In this document: in pieces, positions 7,240 to 16,500 of the stretch
Layout of the letters: each line of letters begins with the position of its first letter
Position numbering within the stretch: position 1 is the first letter of the stretch
Source: Bacteroidales bacterium UBA5219
GTDB lineage: Bacteria; Bacteroidota; Bacteroidia; Bacteroidales; ML635J-15
Length of the DNA stretch: 20,942 nt
Assembly (NCBI GenBank): GCA_002412425.1
Contig: DHVB01000047.1
Coordinates: 1-20,942, forward strand
Reading direction: 5' to 3'
The notes under the pieces: generated by a model
Seen by the model: only the letters and a program-made list of their open reading frames with translations
Databases searched by the model: none
What the model was told of the DNA's origin: nothing
Position numbers and translations under genes: made by a program

Positions 7240-8070
7240 ATGAAAAAAATATTTTTTCTCATATTATTAATAGTTATTTCGGCATATGCTTTTTCTCAGT
7301 CAAATTCTTATTCGGCTGGTGCAAGAGCGGCTGGAATGGCTAATTCAGGATTAACAAATATAGATGCTTGGTCAATTTTTAACAATCCTGCTGCTCATAG
7401 CTTTCTAAAACAAAGAGAAGTAGGGCTTTATTACGAGAATAAATTTCTTTTAAAACAAACAGGCTATGGATCTATGGCTTTTACTACACCATTATTTGGT
7501 GGTAGTTTAGGTGTAGGATTTTCTCATTTTGGATATTCACTTTTTCAAAACGATAAATTTACTTTAGGATATTCTCAACAATTGTTCAAATCTTTTTCTT
7601 TAGGCGTTCAGTTAAATTATTTTTCTGTGCGACAAGCCGAAGATTATGGAAATTTGAATGCAATGAGCTTTGAAATTGGAATTTTATCAAAACCTAACGA
7701 TAAACTTTCAATAGGTGCTTATGCGTTTAATCCTGTAAATTTGGGATATTTTGAAGATTCAGACTTAAAAATGCCCATTACTTTAAGATTAGGAATTTCA
7801 TATTTATTTAGTAAATCTTTGTTACTTTCTTTGGAAACGGGAAAGTCAATAAATGGATATACTCCAGTGTTTAAAACAGGCTTAGAATATTTGATAAATG
7901 AGCAGTTTGCAATGCGTGCAGGTTTAGCTTTAAAACCAATAGAATATTCTTTCGGAATGGGATATAATACAAATTTAGGAAGTAGTAGTAAAATTGGCTT
8001 TGACTTAGCATTTGCTTATCATCAAGTTCTAGGTTCAAGCCCAAAAATATCTATTAGTTATGCGTTTTAA
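7240..8070 (+). CDS. Outer-membrane beta-barrel protein, PorV/PorQ-like
   Basis: A predicted secreted outer-membrane barrel of 276 residues. It has a signal peptide (MKK followed by a hydrophobic core, cleavage likely after AFS at residue 19). Next comes the signature GARAAGMANSGLTNIDAWSIFNNPA, typical of the PorV/PorQ and UPF0164-like families in Bacteroidota. The rest alternates polar and hydrophobic residues in strand-like segments with many Gly/Tyr/Phe and ends in the aromatic terminus SYAF expected for barrel assembly. PorV itself is a T9SS shuttle component of ~400 residues, so this shorter protein is a relative, not PorV; its substrate is unknown. It starts 8 bp after purE and its 3' end overlaps the next gene by 11 bp, implying translational coupling. 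Confidence 0.8.
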   Translation: MKKIFFLILLIVISAYAFSQSNSYSAGARAAGMANSGLTNIDAWSIFNNPAAHSFLKQREVGLYYENKFLLKQTGYGSMAFTTPLFGGSLGVGFSHFGYSLFQNDKFTLGYSQQLFKSFSLGVQLNYFSVRQAEDYGNLNAMSFEIGILSKPNDKLSIGAYAFNPVNLGYFEDSDLKMPITLRLGISYLFSKSLLLSLETGKSINGYTPVFKTGLEYLINEQFAMRAGLALKPIEYSFGMGYNTNLGSSSKIGFDLAFAYHQVLGSSPKISISYAF

Positions 8071-10138
8071 AGTATTTTTTCTAATTGTTTTTGTTTTGTC
8101 GTCTTTTCTTGCACATGCCCAAGAAGAAACGATAGAAACTCTAGATGAAATAATTGAAGAAATTGCGTCTAACACCGACTATGAACTTGACTATACAACA
8201 TTGTTTCAAGCTTTCGAAGAATATTATTATAACCCAATAGATTTGAATTCTGCCAACGAAAGCGATTTAAAAGATTTAATGTTTTTAACTGAATTTCAAA
8301 TTTTTTCTTTAATAAAATATCGTCAAAAATTCGGCATGTATGTAAGTTTGTATGAATTACAATTTGTAGATGGAATTGATGATTTAACATTAAAACGACT
8401 TTTGCCTTTTGTTTGCATACGAGAAGCTAAACCTTCTGAAATAAAAGATTTTAAACGAATTTTTACTTATGGAAAACATGTCGGAATTGTTCGTTATCAA
8501 AGACTTTTGCAAGAAAAGGCTGGATATAAAGAAATTCCTGATAGTGTTTTGGCACTAAATCCAAATAAGTCTCGCTATTTAGGAAGTCCAGATAAACTGT
8601 ATTACAGGCATAATTATCATTATAAAGATAAGATATTTTATGGAATTACTGCCGAAAAAGATGACGGTGAACAATTTTTTAAAGGAGCTCAAAAATATGG
8701 CTTTGATTTTTACTCTGCTCATTTTCAGCTGAATAGAGTAGGGGCTTTTCAAAAAATAATTGTTGGAGATTATATTGCTCAGTTTGGTCAAGGTTTAACA
8801 ATGTGGTCGGGAATGAGTTTTGGAAAAACTTCTTCTTCAACAAATGTTATTAAAAATTCGAGAGGAGTGCATAAATATAGTTCTGTAAATGAGTCCGCAT
8901 TTTTACGAGGACAAACAGCAACAGTGCAGTTTGGAAAATTTAATTTTACAGAATTTATTTCGTATAAAAGTTTAGATGCAGGAGTTGATACTATTGCCGA
9001 CATAGAGTTTGAAAGTGAAGAGCATGCAATTTCTTCTTTCTTAGAAACTGGTTATCATCGCACACCAAGCGAAGTTGCTAAGCGTAAGACTATTAAAGAG
9101 TTTATTGCTGGAGCAAATATGAATTGGAAAGAAAAAAACTTTAAAATAGGAGCAACGGGAGTATATTATGGTTTTTCAAGTCCTTTGGGAGAACGCACCG
9201 AGCCTTATAGATATTTTGACTTTGCAGGAACAAAAAATGCAAATTTTGGTGTTGACTATTTAGTAACTATTCCTAAGGTTAATATTTTTGGCGAAACATC
9301 TATGAGTTCTAATTTGGGATATGCGAGTGTGAATGGAGCTGTTATAAATTTTGTTCCAGAGTTTAATATGTCAGTTATTCATAGATATTTACGAGCCGAC
9401 TATCAAGCTTTGTATGCTCAGCCATTTTCAGAATCTAGTAAACCAAATAATGAAAATGGTTTGTTTATAGGTGCAGAATTATGCCCCGTAAAAAAATGGA
9501 AAATAGATGCTTATTTTGATTCTTGGAAACATCCTTGGTTGAAATATGGAATTGGAGCACCTTCTTCAGGAAATGAATATTTAGTACAAGTTACTCATTT
9601 TCCTCAAAGAAATTTAGAAATATATTTAAGAACAAAATATAAAACTAAGCAAAAAAATGACCCAGAAATTGCTACTGGAGTTAGACCAATAGTTGATTAT
9701 TCAACTCTTAGAACTAGATTACAGCTTAATTATACTCCGAATCCAGAATGGAAATTCAAATCCAGAATTGAAGTTTCGAGATATTACATGAGTTCGCCAG
9801 AGTGGGGATATTTAGTTTATCAAGATATTGATTACAAGCCTAAAAATATTGCTTTAAAATTTAATTTTCGCATAGCAGTATTTGAAACTGAAACATATAA
9901 TGCGAGACTTTATGCTTATGAACCTGATGTGCTTTATGGATTTTCAGTGCCAGCGTATTATGGTAGGGGAAGTAGGTTGGTATTTGTTGTGAAATATACA
10001 TTAAATCAACATTTTGATTTTTGGTTTAGGATAACTAATACTTATTATGCTGATAAACAAAGTCTTGGAACAGGCTTAGATGCTATTGATGGCAATAATA
10101 GAACAGATGTAAAATTACAATTAAGATACAAGTTTTAA
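8060..10138 (+). CDS. Helix-hairpin-helix domain plus outer-membrane barrel protein
   Basis: A 692-residue secreted protein of unknown function. A signal peptide (cleavage after AHA, residue 20) leads into an acidic stretch. Residues ~58-118 form a ComEA-like double helix-hairpin-helix with the hallmark NPIDLNSANESDL, followed by YRQKFG and SLYELQFVDGIDD. The glycine-rich LPGIG turn of true DNA-binding hairpins is absent (MFLTEFQ in its place), so DNA binding is doubtful. The remaining ~550 residues are rich in aromatic, alternating strand segments and end with VKLQLRYKF, consistent with a large outer-membrane barrel. Start chosen at the ATG overlapping the previous gene by 11 bp because it gives a clean signal peptide. 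The stop TAA overlaps the next ATG by one base, so three genes are translationally linked. Confidence 0.8.
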   Translation: MRFKVFFLIVFVLSSFLAHAQEETIETLDEIIEEIASNTDYELDYTTLFQAFEEYYYNPIDLNSANESDLKDLMFLTEFQIFSLIKYRQKFGMYVSLYELQFVDGIDDLTLKRLLPFVCIREAKPSEIKDFKRIFTYGKHVGIVRYQRLLQEKAGYKEIPDSVLALNPNKSRYLGSPDKLYYRHNYHYKDKIFYGITAEKDDGEQFFKGAQKYGFDFYSAHFQLNRVGAFQKIIVGDYIAQFGQGLTMWSGMSFGKTSSSTNVIKNSRGVHKYSSVNESAFLRGQTATVQFGKFNFTEFISYKSLDAGVDTIADIEFESEEHAISSFLETGYHRTPSEVAKRKTIKEFIAGANMNWKEKNFKIGATGVYYGFSSPLGERTEPYRYFDFAGTKNANFGVDYLVTIPKVNIFGETSMSSNLGYASVNGAVINFVPEFNMSVIHRYLRADYQALYAQPFSESSKPNNENGLFIGAELCPVKKWKIDAYFDSWKHPWLKYGIGAPSSGNEYLVQVTHFPQRNLEIYLRTKYKTKQKNDPEIATGVRPIVDYSTLRTRLQLNYTPNPEWKFKSRIEVSRYYMSSPEWGYLVYQDIDYKPKNIALKFNFRIAVFETETYNARLYAYEPDVLYGFSVPAYYGRGSRLVFVVKYTLNQHFDFWFRITNTYYADKQSLGTGLDAIDGNNRTDVKLQLRYKF

Positions 10139-10626
10139 TGTATATTTCAACTTCTGAGCAACATATCGAATTTCTTAAAAATACAGTTTTAAAGGGCGTT
10201 GAAAATGCTTTTGAAAATAATCAGCTTATATTTGGGTTTATGTCTTTAGCACAAGCGATAGAAATACTTGGAGCTTATTTAGATGACAAGCCTTTAAGAG
10301 CAAAAAAGCAATCTTTAAAACGTTTTTCTTTAGCTATAAATCGTTTGTTCCCGAAAGAATATTCAAAAGCTAACGATAAAAATTTTCTTTATTATCAGTT
10401 AAGGGCTTGCATGACACATTTTTTTATTCCAACTTCTCGTCTTTCTTTAAATTTAGGAAGAGATAATAAGGAAAAACCCCATCTATCTGTAATAGACGGG
10501 GTTATGTTAATTTATCATGAAAATTTGTTAACAGACTTTAGGTTTGCAGTATCAATTCTTGAAAAACGTATTCTAGAAGGAAAACTAAAACTAAAACCTA
10601 TTTCTTTTGGAAAAGTGAATGATTAG
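10138..10626 (+). CDS. Small conserved-looking cytoplasmic protein, possible HEPN-like fold
   Basis: I do not recognise this 162-residue protein. It has no signal peptide or membrane segment and looks mostly alpha-helical, with basic segments (KPLRAKKQSLKR, 52-62). The segment LYYQLRACMTHFF contains R89-x4-H94. This matches the R-x4-6-H signature of HEPN-superfamily proteins and lies in a helix context preceded by charged residues, as is usual there. With no other conserved element visible this is a suggestion only. Its ATG overlaps the stop codon of the barrel gene by one base, so it is almost certainly cotranslated with the two envelope proteins, odd company for a soluble protein. Its stop codon interlocks with that of the convergent stress-protein gene (4-bp overlap). 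Confidence 0.75.
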   Translation: MYISTSEQHIEFLKNTVLKGVENAFENNQLIFGFMSLAQAIEILGAYLDDKPLRAKKQSLKRFSLAINRLFPKEYSKANDKNFLYYQLRACMTHFFIPTSRLSLNLGRDNKEKPHLSVIDGVMLIYHENLLTDFRFAVSILEKRILEGKLKLKPISFGKVND

Positions 10627-11420
10627 TTGAAACCACCCATTTTGAAAATATCCAAGCGTTTATTTACGCACATAATAGGTGTTTTTTTGTAAAGTTCTAA
10701 GTTTTCAGCTTTTTTAATTTGTTTAACATACGAACGATATTTGTCTGACATTAACATTATTAAGTCGCTTTCAACTTCGTTTGCGTAAGTAAAAATACTA
10801 TCAGCAAAATTTCTAGAACTTTCTAGAACTTCTATTTCGTAATCAATAAGTTCTTTTTCAAATAGGTTTTCAGCAAATCTAATATTGCTTGATATATTTT
10901 TTTGCCCATAAGAATCACTAACATTGTAAGTAATCATATATACTTTTGATTTAAATAAAGTATTTATATACCTTATCCATTGTATTTTGATTCTAGCAGT
11001 ATTGTCTTGGTCAATCGGAATAAGTATTCTATCGTATTCTCCAAAAATAACAGGACTTTGTACTAAAATGAAAGGAATTTTAATGAATTTTTTAACGACT
11101 TTAAGTGCTTTTTTTACGCTTTTTACTCCATGAGTTCCCATAACAGCAATATAAGCGTCAATTTCTAATCCATACTTATATATTTCTTTATATAAATTTC
11201 CTTTTCTAACTTCTGCTACAACTTCTATATCTTTTTGGCTTGAGAAGTCTTTTGCTATTTTTTCAAGTTTAGCCTTTGCTTCTTCAATTTCTGAAGTTTT
11301 CTTTACAATGTGAATAATGCTAATGGGAGTTCTCGAAGCTTTTCCAACCATATATGCATGCTCTAGTGCATAATTGCCAACTTCTGTGAAGTCATAAGGA
11401 ACAAGAATACTTTTTTTCAT
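10623..11420 (-). CDS. Universal stress protein, tandem Usp domains
   Basis: A cytoplasmic protein of 265 residues with two Usp folds. Domain 1 (1-~123) starts with the classic KSILVPYDFTEVGNYALEHA, has ISIIHIV, and VMGTHG at 93-98. The full ATP-binding pattern G-x2-G-x9-G-(S/T) is not completed after GTHG, so nucleotide binding is uncertain. Domain 2 (~130-258) begins DRILIPIDQDNTARI and is more degenerate, with IMLMSDKYR where a glycine motif would be expected. Tandem Usp proteins of ~270 residues are common in Bacteroidota; the physiological role is usually unknown. Transcribed toward and overlapping the end of the convergent envelope run by 4 bp. Upstream lies a 236-bp AT-rich gap after recJ, so it probably has its own promoter. 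Confidence 0.88.
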   Translation of the reverse strand: MKKSILVPYDFTEVGNYALEHAYMVGKASRTPISIIHIVKKTSEIEEAKAKLEKIAKDFSSQKDIEVVAEVRKGNLYKEIYKYGLEIDAYIAVMGTHGVKSVKKALKVVKKFIKIPFILVQSPVIFGEYDRILIPIDQDNTARIKIQWIRYINTLFKSKVYMITYNVSDSYGQKNISSNIRFAENLFEKELIDYEIEVLESSRNFADSIFTYANEVESDLIMLMSDKYRSYVKQIKKAENLELYKKTPIMCVNKRLDIFKMGGFN

Positions 11421-11656
11421 ATTATTATATTTAAATTTTCATAATAATTAAACTATCTCTTATCTTAATTATAATACGTAATTATATACAATTTGGTTGC
11501 TTATAATCACTAAAATTTTAATTTTAATTCAAAATAAATAAATTTACTTCAAATAAAAGATATTTTTTTGAATAAATATTAAGATAATATTGTTAATATC
11601 TTTGTTGAGTATAGATTAAAATACATCATGTATATATTCATGTATTTAGCAATATC
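11421..11656. other. AT-rich intergenic gap between recJ and usp
   Basis: A very AT-rich stretch of 236 bp with no open frame of note. It should contain the 3' end of the recJ transcript and the usp promoter. No TAnnTTTG box was found by eye on the minus strand. The only structure is the weak inverted repeat reported at 11619-11647. Confidence 0.4.
11619..11647 (-). terminator. Weak inverted repeat after recJ
   Basis: Arms aaatacat and atgtattt form an 8-bp all-A/T-rich stem around a 13-nt loop that itself has two CATG palindromes, 9 bp past the recJ stop. On the minus strand it is followed by TT only, so intrinsic termination would be weak. Confidence 0.25.
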
Positions 11657-13375
11657 TTAATTTGTAGATATGTCTTTAATTAAAATTTGAATAAACTTTT
11701 GGTTCATAAAATTATTTTCAAAGATTTGATAACATATATCAAATTCATTAAATTCTTTTATATGTTGGTAATAATTGGCAAAATTAAAGCCTATTGCATC
11801 TATACATCTATTGTCGCCAAGTTTTTGTACTATTTTTAATTTTAAATGTTCTTCATCTTTTCCTACAATTTTGGCACTACCATTGTCAAATATATTTCTA
11901 GTTATAAAAGTAGGTGTCATATTTTCTGGTCCGAATGGTGCAAATTGTTTTAATATTCTAAAAAATTTTGGTGTAATATCTTTAATTTTAATTTCTAAAT
12001 CGGCATTAATTACAGGAATTCTTTGTTCTGGGGTTATTGTTTCCATAACATATTTTTCAAATCTTTCTTTGAAGGCATTAAAGTTTTCTGGTTTAAGGCT
12101 TAGTCCAGCTGCGTATCTGTGTCCGCCAAAATTTTCTAGTAAATCGCCACATGCTTCAATAGCTTCGTATAGGTTGTATCCTGGTACTGAACGAGCAGAG
12201 CCAGTAATTATGTCATTAGATTTTGTAAATACTACTGTTGGTCTGTAATAAGTTTCTGTTAAACGTGATGCTACAATTCCAATAACTCCTTTATGCCATT
12301 CTTCATGATAAACAATGGTTGAGAAAGCATTTTTTGATATTTCAGATTCGTTAATCATGCTTAATGCATGTTCTGTTATCTCTGCATCTAGTTCTTTTCT
12401 ATTTGTATTTATGCAATCAATTTCAACAGCAATTTTGTTTACATAAGCCTCATTAGTCGATGTTAATAGTTCAACAGCTGTTTTTCCAGATTCTAATCTT
12501 CCAGCAGCATTTATTCTAGGACCTATTTTAAAGACTATGTCATTTATTTGTATTTCTTTGTTTTCTAATCCGGCTATATTTATAATGCTTTTTAGTCCAA
12601 GTTGTGGGTTAGTATTTAGTTGAGATAGTCCAAAATATGCAAGTGTTCTGTTTTCGCCTGTAATTGGAACGATGTCAGAGCCTATACTAACAACAACAAG
12701 GTCGAGGAGTTTGGCAAGCTCTTCGAAGCTATCGTTTGTTTTTTGGCAAAATGCCTGCAATAATTTAAAAGCTACACCACAACCAGATAGTTCTTTGTAA
12801 GGGTAATTACAATCTTCTCGTTTTGGGTCTAAAATAGCATAGGCATTTGGTAGCTCAGGTCCAGGTGTGTGATGGTCGCAAATTATTAAATCTATATTTT
12901 TTTGGTTTGCATAATTTGTTTTTTCAATTGCTTTTATGCCACAGTCAACAGTAATTATTAATTTGCAATTAATTTCTTCAGCATAATCAATTCCTTTAAA
13001 CGAAAGTCCATATCCTTCTAGATAGCGGTCTGGAATATAATATTCAATATTTTGATAGTTTCTAATAAGATAATTGTAAATTGTTGCTACAGCAGTAGTT
13101 CCATCAACATCGTAATCACCATAAATAAGTATTTTTTCGTTATTTTTAATTGCATATGATAGCCTTTCAACCGCTTTATCCATATCTTTCATTAAAAAAG
13201 GATCGTGTAGGTCGCTTAGTTTTGGTCTAAAAAAGACTCTTGCTTCTTCATAAGTATTAATACCTCTTTGAACAAGTAGTTGAGCTATTTCTGTTTCAAC
13301 GTTTAATTCTTGTGATAATTTTTCTACAGTTTCGGTGTCTCCTAAAGGTTTTAATAGCCAGCGGTGCTTCATCAT
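11657..13375 (-). CDS. recJ: Single-stranded-DNA-specific 5'-3' exonuclease RecJ
   Basis: A cytoplasmic DHH-family nuclease used in RecF-pathway recombination and mismatch or base-excision repair. The 572-residue length is typical. Motifs in order are GDYDVDG (86-92, motif I), ITVDCG (141-146), CDHH (166-169), SDIVPITGENR (233-243), GPRINAAGRL (285-294), GVIGIVASRL (363-372), SARS (393-396) and GGHRYAAG (417-424), the last belonging to the DHHA1 domain. The C-terminal ~120 residues form the OB-fold region. All metal-binding Asp/His motifs are intact. Two adjacent ATG codons begin the frame; the second (13372) gives the common MKHRWLLKP-type start and is equally likely. It lies 125 bp downstream of the giant surface-protein gene on the same strand. 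Confidence 0.97.
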   Translation of the reverse strand: MMKHRWLLKPLGDTETVEKLSQELNVETEIAQLLVQRGINTYEEARVFFRPKLSDLHDPFLMKDMDKAVERLSYAIKNNEKILIYGDYDVDGTTAVATIYNYLIRNYQNIEYYIPDRYLEGYGLSFKGIDYAEEINCKLIITVDCGIKAIEKTNYANQKNIDLIICDHHTPGPELPNAYAILDPKREDCNYPYKELSGCGVAFKLLQAFCQKTNDSFEELAKLLDLVVVSIGSDIVPITGENRTLAYFGLSQLNTNPQLGLKSIINIAGLENKEIQINDIVFKIGPRINAAGRLESGKTAVELLTSTNEAYVNKIAVEIDCINTNRKELDAEITEHALSMINESEISKNAFSTIVYHEEWHKGVIGIVASRLTETYYRPTVVFTKSNDIITGSARSVPGYNLYEAIEACGDLLENFGGHRYAAGLSLKPENFNAFKERFEKYVMETITPEQRIPVINADLEIKIKDITPKFFRILKQFAPFGPENMTPTFITRNIFDNGSAKIVGKDEEHLKLKIVQKLGDNRCIDAIGFNFANYYQHIKEFNEFDICYQIFENNFMNQKFIQILIKDISTN

Positions 13376-13477
13376 CTTATATTGATTTTATTGAGTACAA
13401 TAATAATCAAAATAAATGTCTTATTCTAAGATTTTATATTTTTTTAATCAACAGTGTATGTTAAAAGTTTTAAAATT

Positions 13478-13500
13478 TTACTGAAATTTAACATCAGTAA
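13478..13500 (-). terminator. Hairpin directly after the SprB-repeat gene
   Basis: ttactga and tcagtaa form a perfect 7-bp stem with a 9-nt loop, immediately after the TAA stop (13501-13503) of the giant gene on the minus strand. It is followed by AATTTT. It is plausible as a weak terminator separating that gene from recJ. Confidence 0.4.
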
Positions 13501-16500
13501 TTATTTAAAAACCATAAATGAGCCAGAATAAACTCTGTCTTTACCGTATTTGTCTCTTAGTTTTACAACATATGTATATACACCTTCTGGTACATAATCG
13601 CCTTTGTCCATATTATAGCGTCCTTTCCAATGGGTGTACCAATCTTTAGTTGTGAAAATAGGTTCTCCCCATCGGTTATAGATTGTCATTTCATAGTTTT
13701 CTTCATCTATACCAACTCCAATAGGATAGAATTCATCATTACCAGGACTTCTTAAATTAATTGCAGTTGGGAAATAAATTCTATGGTCTTCATTTATAAC
13801 AATATTTTTTGTAATAGAGTCTAAACAGCTATGAAGACTTGCTACAGTTAATGTAACAGGGAACTCTCCTTGTTCCATATAAGTATGTGTTGGATTTTGT
13901 GCTTTTGATACATTTCCATCACCAAAGTTCCATTCCCAAGTAACTGCACCAACCGATGCGTCAGAAAATTCAATTTCAGGTTCAAATAATCCTGTTGACC
14001 ATGGGAACGCATTGAAATCAGCGATAGGTCCTTGATGAACATTTACATTGACATAAGCAGTGTCTTTACAGCCCATAGATGTTGTAACTACCGCCATTAC
14101 TTTGTACAATCCATTTGCTTCAAAAGTATGAGTTGGATTTTTTAGGTTAGAGAAGTTATTTACTCCTGATTCTGTGTCGTCAAACTCCCAATAATAATTG
14201 TAAGTCATATTTTCAGTATTATTATCGAAAGCAACATTTAAAGGAACACAACCTATATACGGAGTTCTACTTAAATGCATTTCTGGCATATCAGAAACAC
14301 TAGCTGTTACTGTTGCAGTAGCAGGAGGTGTTGTACAACCATCTCTAACTGTTACAGTAAATTCAGTATCAGTGGTTGGGCTTATTAGTAATTCGTTAGA
14401 TGTAGTAACTTGTCCATTACCCCAGTCGTAAATATAATTGCCATCTCCACCTGTAGCATTTGCAATTAATGTTGATGCTTGTCCTACACAAATTGCAGCA
14501 GGAGTAATAACATTAAGTGATAGAGGAGGCTTAACTTCTACATGTTGTACTCCAGGTTGAGAAAAGCACCCTTTCCAATCAAATGCTGTTACAGTATAAT
14601 TTGTACTAGTTGTAGGTTCAACATAAAATGCAGAGCCTGAGCCTAATCCGTCCCAAACGAAAGAGTAATTTCCATTTCCACCACTTGCAGAAGCAGATAT
14701 AATAACAGATTGACCAATACAAATTTCTTTGTCTTCGTCAGGGAAGACTATTAATTCTTCTGGTGTGCTGATTGGAATTTGAGTATAAACTTGACATCCA
14801 TCATTATCTGTAATTTGCACATTGTAAATACCTGCATATAATTCGTTTGAACTAGATTGGTCTGTTACATTTGGAGTCCAATTATAAGTATAAGGATTAG
14901 AACCTCCAGATACAAATATCTGTGCAAAACCGTCATTATATCCATAACATGTTACACCGTTAAATAAAACATTGTCTAGTTGGAAATTAGGTGTTGCATT
15001 TACATTTACATTATATTCTCTTGTACAGCCATTAGCATCAGTAATTGTCAGCATATAGCTACCAGCAGCTAGGTTAGTTATGTAGTCGCTGTGCATATTA
15101 CCTGGATTCCAAGAATATGTATAGCTTCCTGTTCCACCAGTAATGTTAGCTATATAAGCTACACCATTGTCTAATCCGCAATAAGAGTTCTCAGTTCCTA
15201 TTGAAGCATTTATTCTGGCAGGTTCGTTTACAACAAAACTTTCAGAGACAAAACAGCTAACATCAACTTGATCATAAACAATTACAGTATATGTTGTAGC
15301 AGATAGTCCAGTAATAGTATTAGTGCTAGCTGGAATTTGAGGCCAAGAGTAAATATAGTTTCCAGTACCACCACTAGCATGAACTGTGATTACACCGTCG
15401 TTACCTGCATAACAAGAAGTGTTTGTAGCAGTACCTGAAATACTTAATTGGCTTGGTTCTTCTATATTTACACTTGCAGTAGCTTGACAGCCATTTGCAT
15501 CAGTTACTGTTACTATAGCTACACCTGCACTTAATGTGTTTGTTGTTTGACTATTACCGCCACCGTCCCATGAGTAGATGTATGGTGTACTACCTCCAAT
15601 AGCCATTACAGTCGCTTGTCCATTTATGAAGCCAAAGCAAGTAATATCAGCGTGGTTGGTAATCATTGCACTAAGTGGTTGTGGTTGTGTGATTACTATG
15701 TTTTCTGTTGCTGCACAACTATTATCGTCAGTAACTGTAACAGAGTAGTTCCCTTCTACTAGGTTTGTAGCAAGAGCTGTATTTTGAGAATTGCTCCATG
15801 ATATAGTGTTAACAGCTGTTGAACTGGTGTAAATAACTTCTGCACTTCCAGTATTATTGCCATAACAATCAACATTTGTAATTAAAATATCAGTAATTAT
15901 TGGTGCATTAATGTCGCTTAATGATACTGTTTGACTTATACTACAAGCATGACTGTCTGTAATTGTTACGGTATAATTTCCAGAGCCTATATTACTCAAA
16001 GTATTTGAACTTCCAGAAACAGGAGACCAAGCATAAGTATATGAAGGTGTTCCACCAGTTGCACCAACTCTAATAGAGCCATTATTGTTTCCGCAAGTTG
16101 GTTGAATTACCTCTTGAACAGCAATACCTAATACTTGTGGACTATTAATGCTTGTTGAGCTATATGCTTGACAGTTATTGGCATCTGTAATAGTTAAATT
16201 ATAAACACCAGCACATAAGTTATGTATTGTTTGTGTTACTTCTGTATTTGACCATAAATAACTATATGGTCCTTGTCCTCCAGATGGATATGCAGTTATC
16301 GTACCATTACAAGCTCCATTACAAAGTTCATTTGTAGCATTAAGAGTTACGTTTAACATTGGTGGTTGATTAACCATAATGCAAGTATCAATAAAACAGT
16401 TATGACTGTCAAATACTGTAACACAATGTGGACCTGCAGCTAGTCCAAAAGGATTGGAACTAGTTTGTCCATTATCCCAAACATAAGAATAAGGTGGGGT

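Noticed and set aside
10475..10503. 12-bp hairpin with one mismatch (aaccccatctat / atagacggggtt)
   Set aside because: It lies inside the coding sequence of the small protein in frame, with normal codons and no T-run. It is probably a chance structure, though attenuation cannot be excluded.
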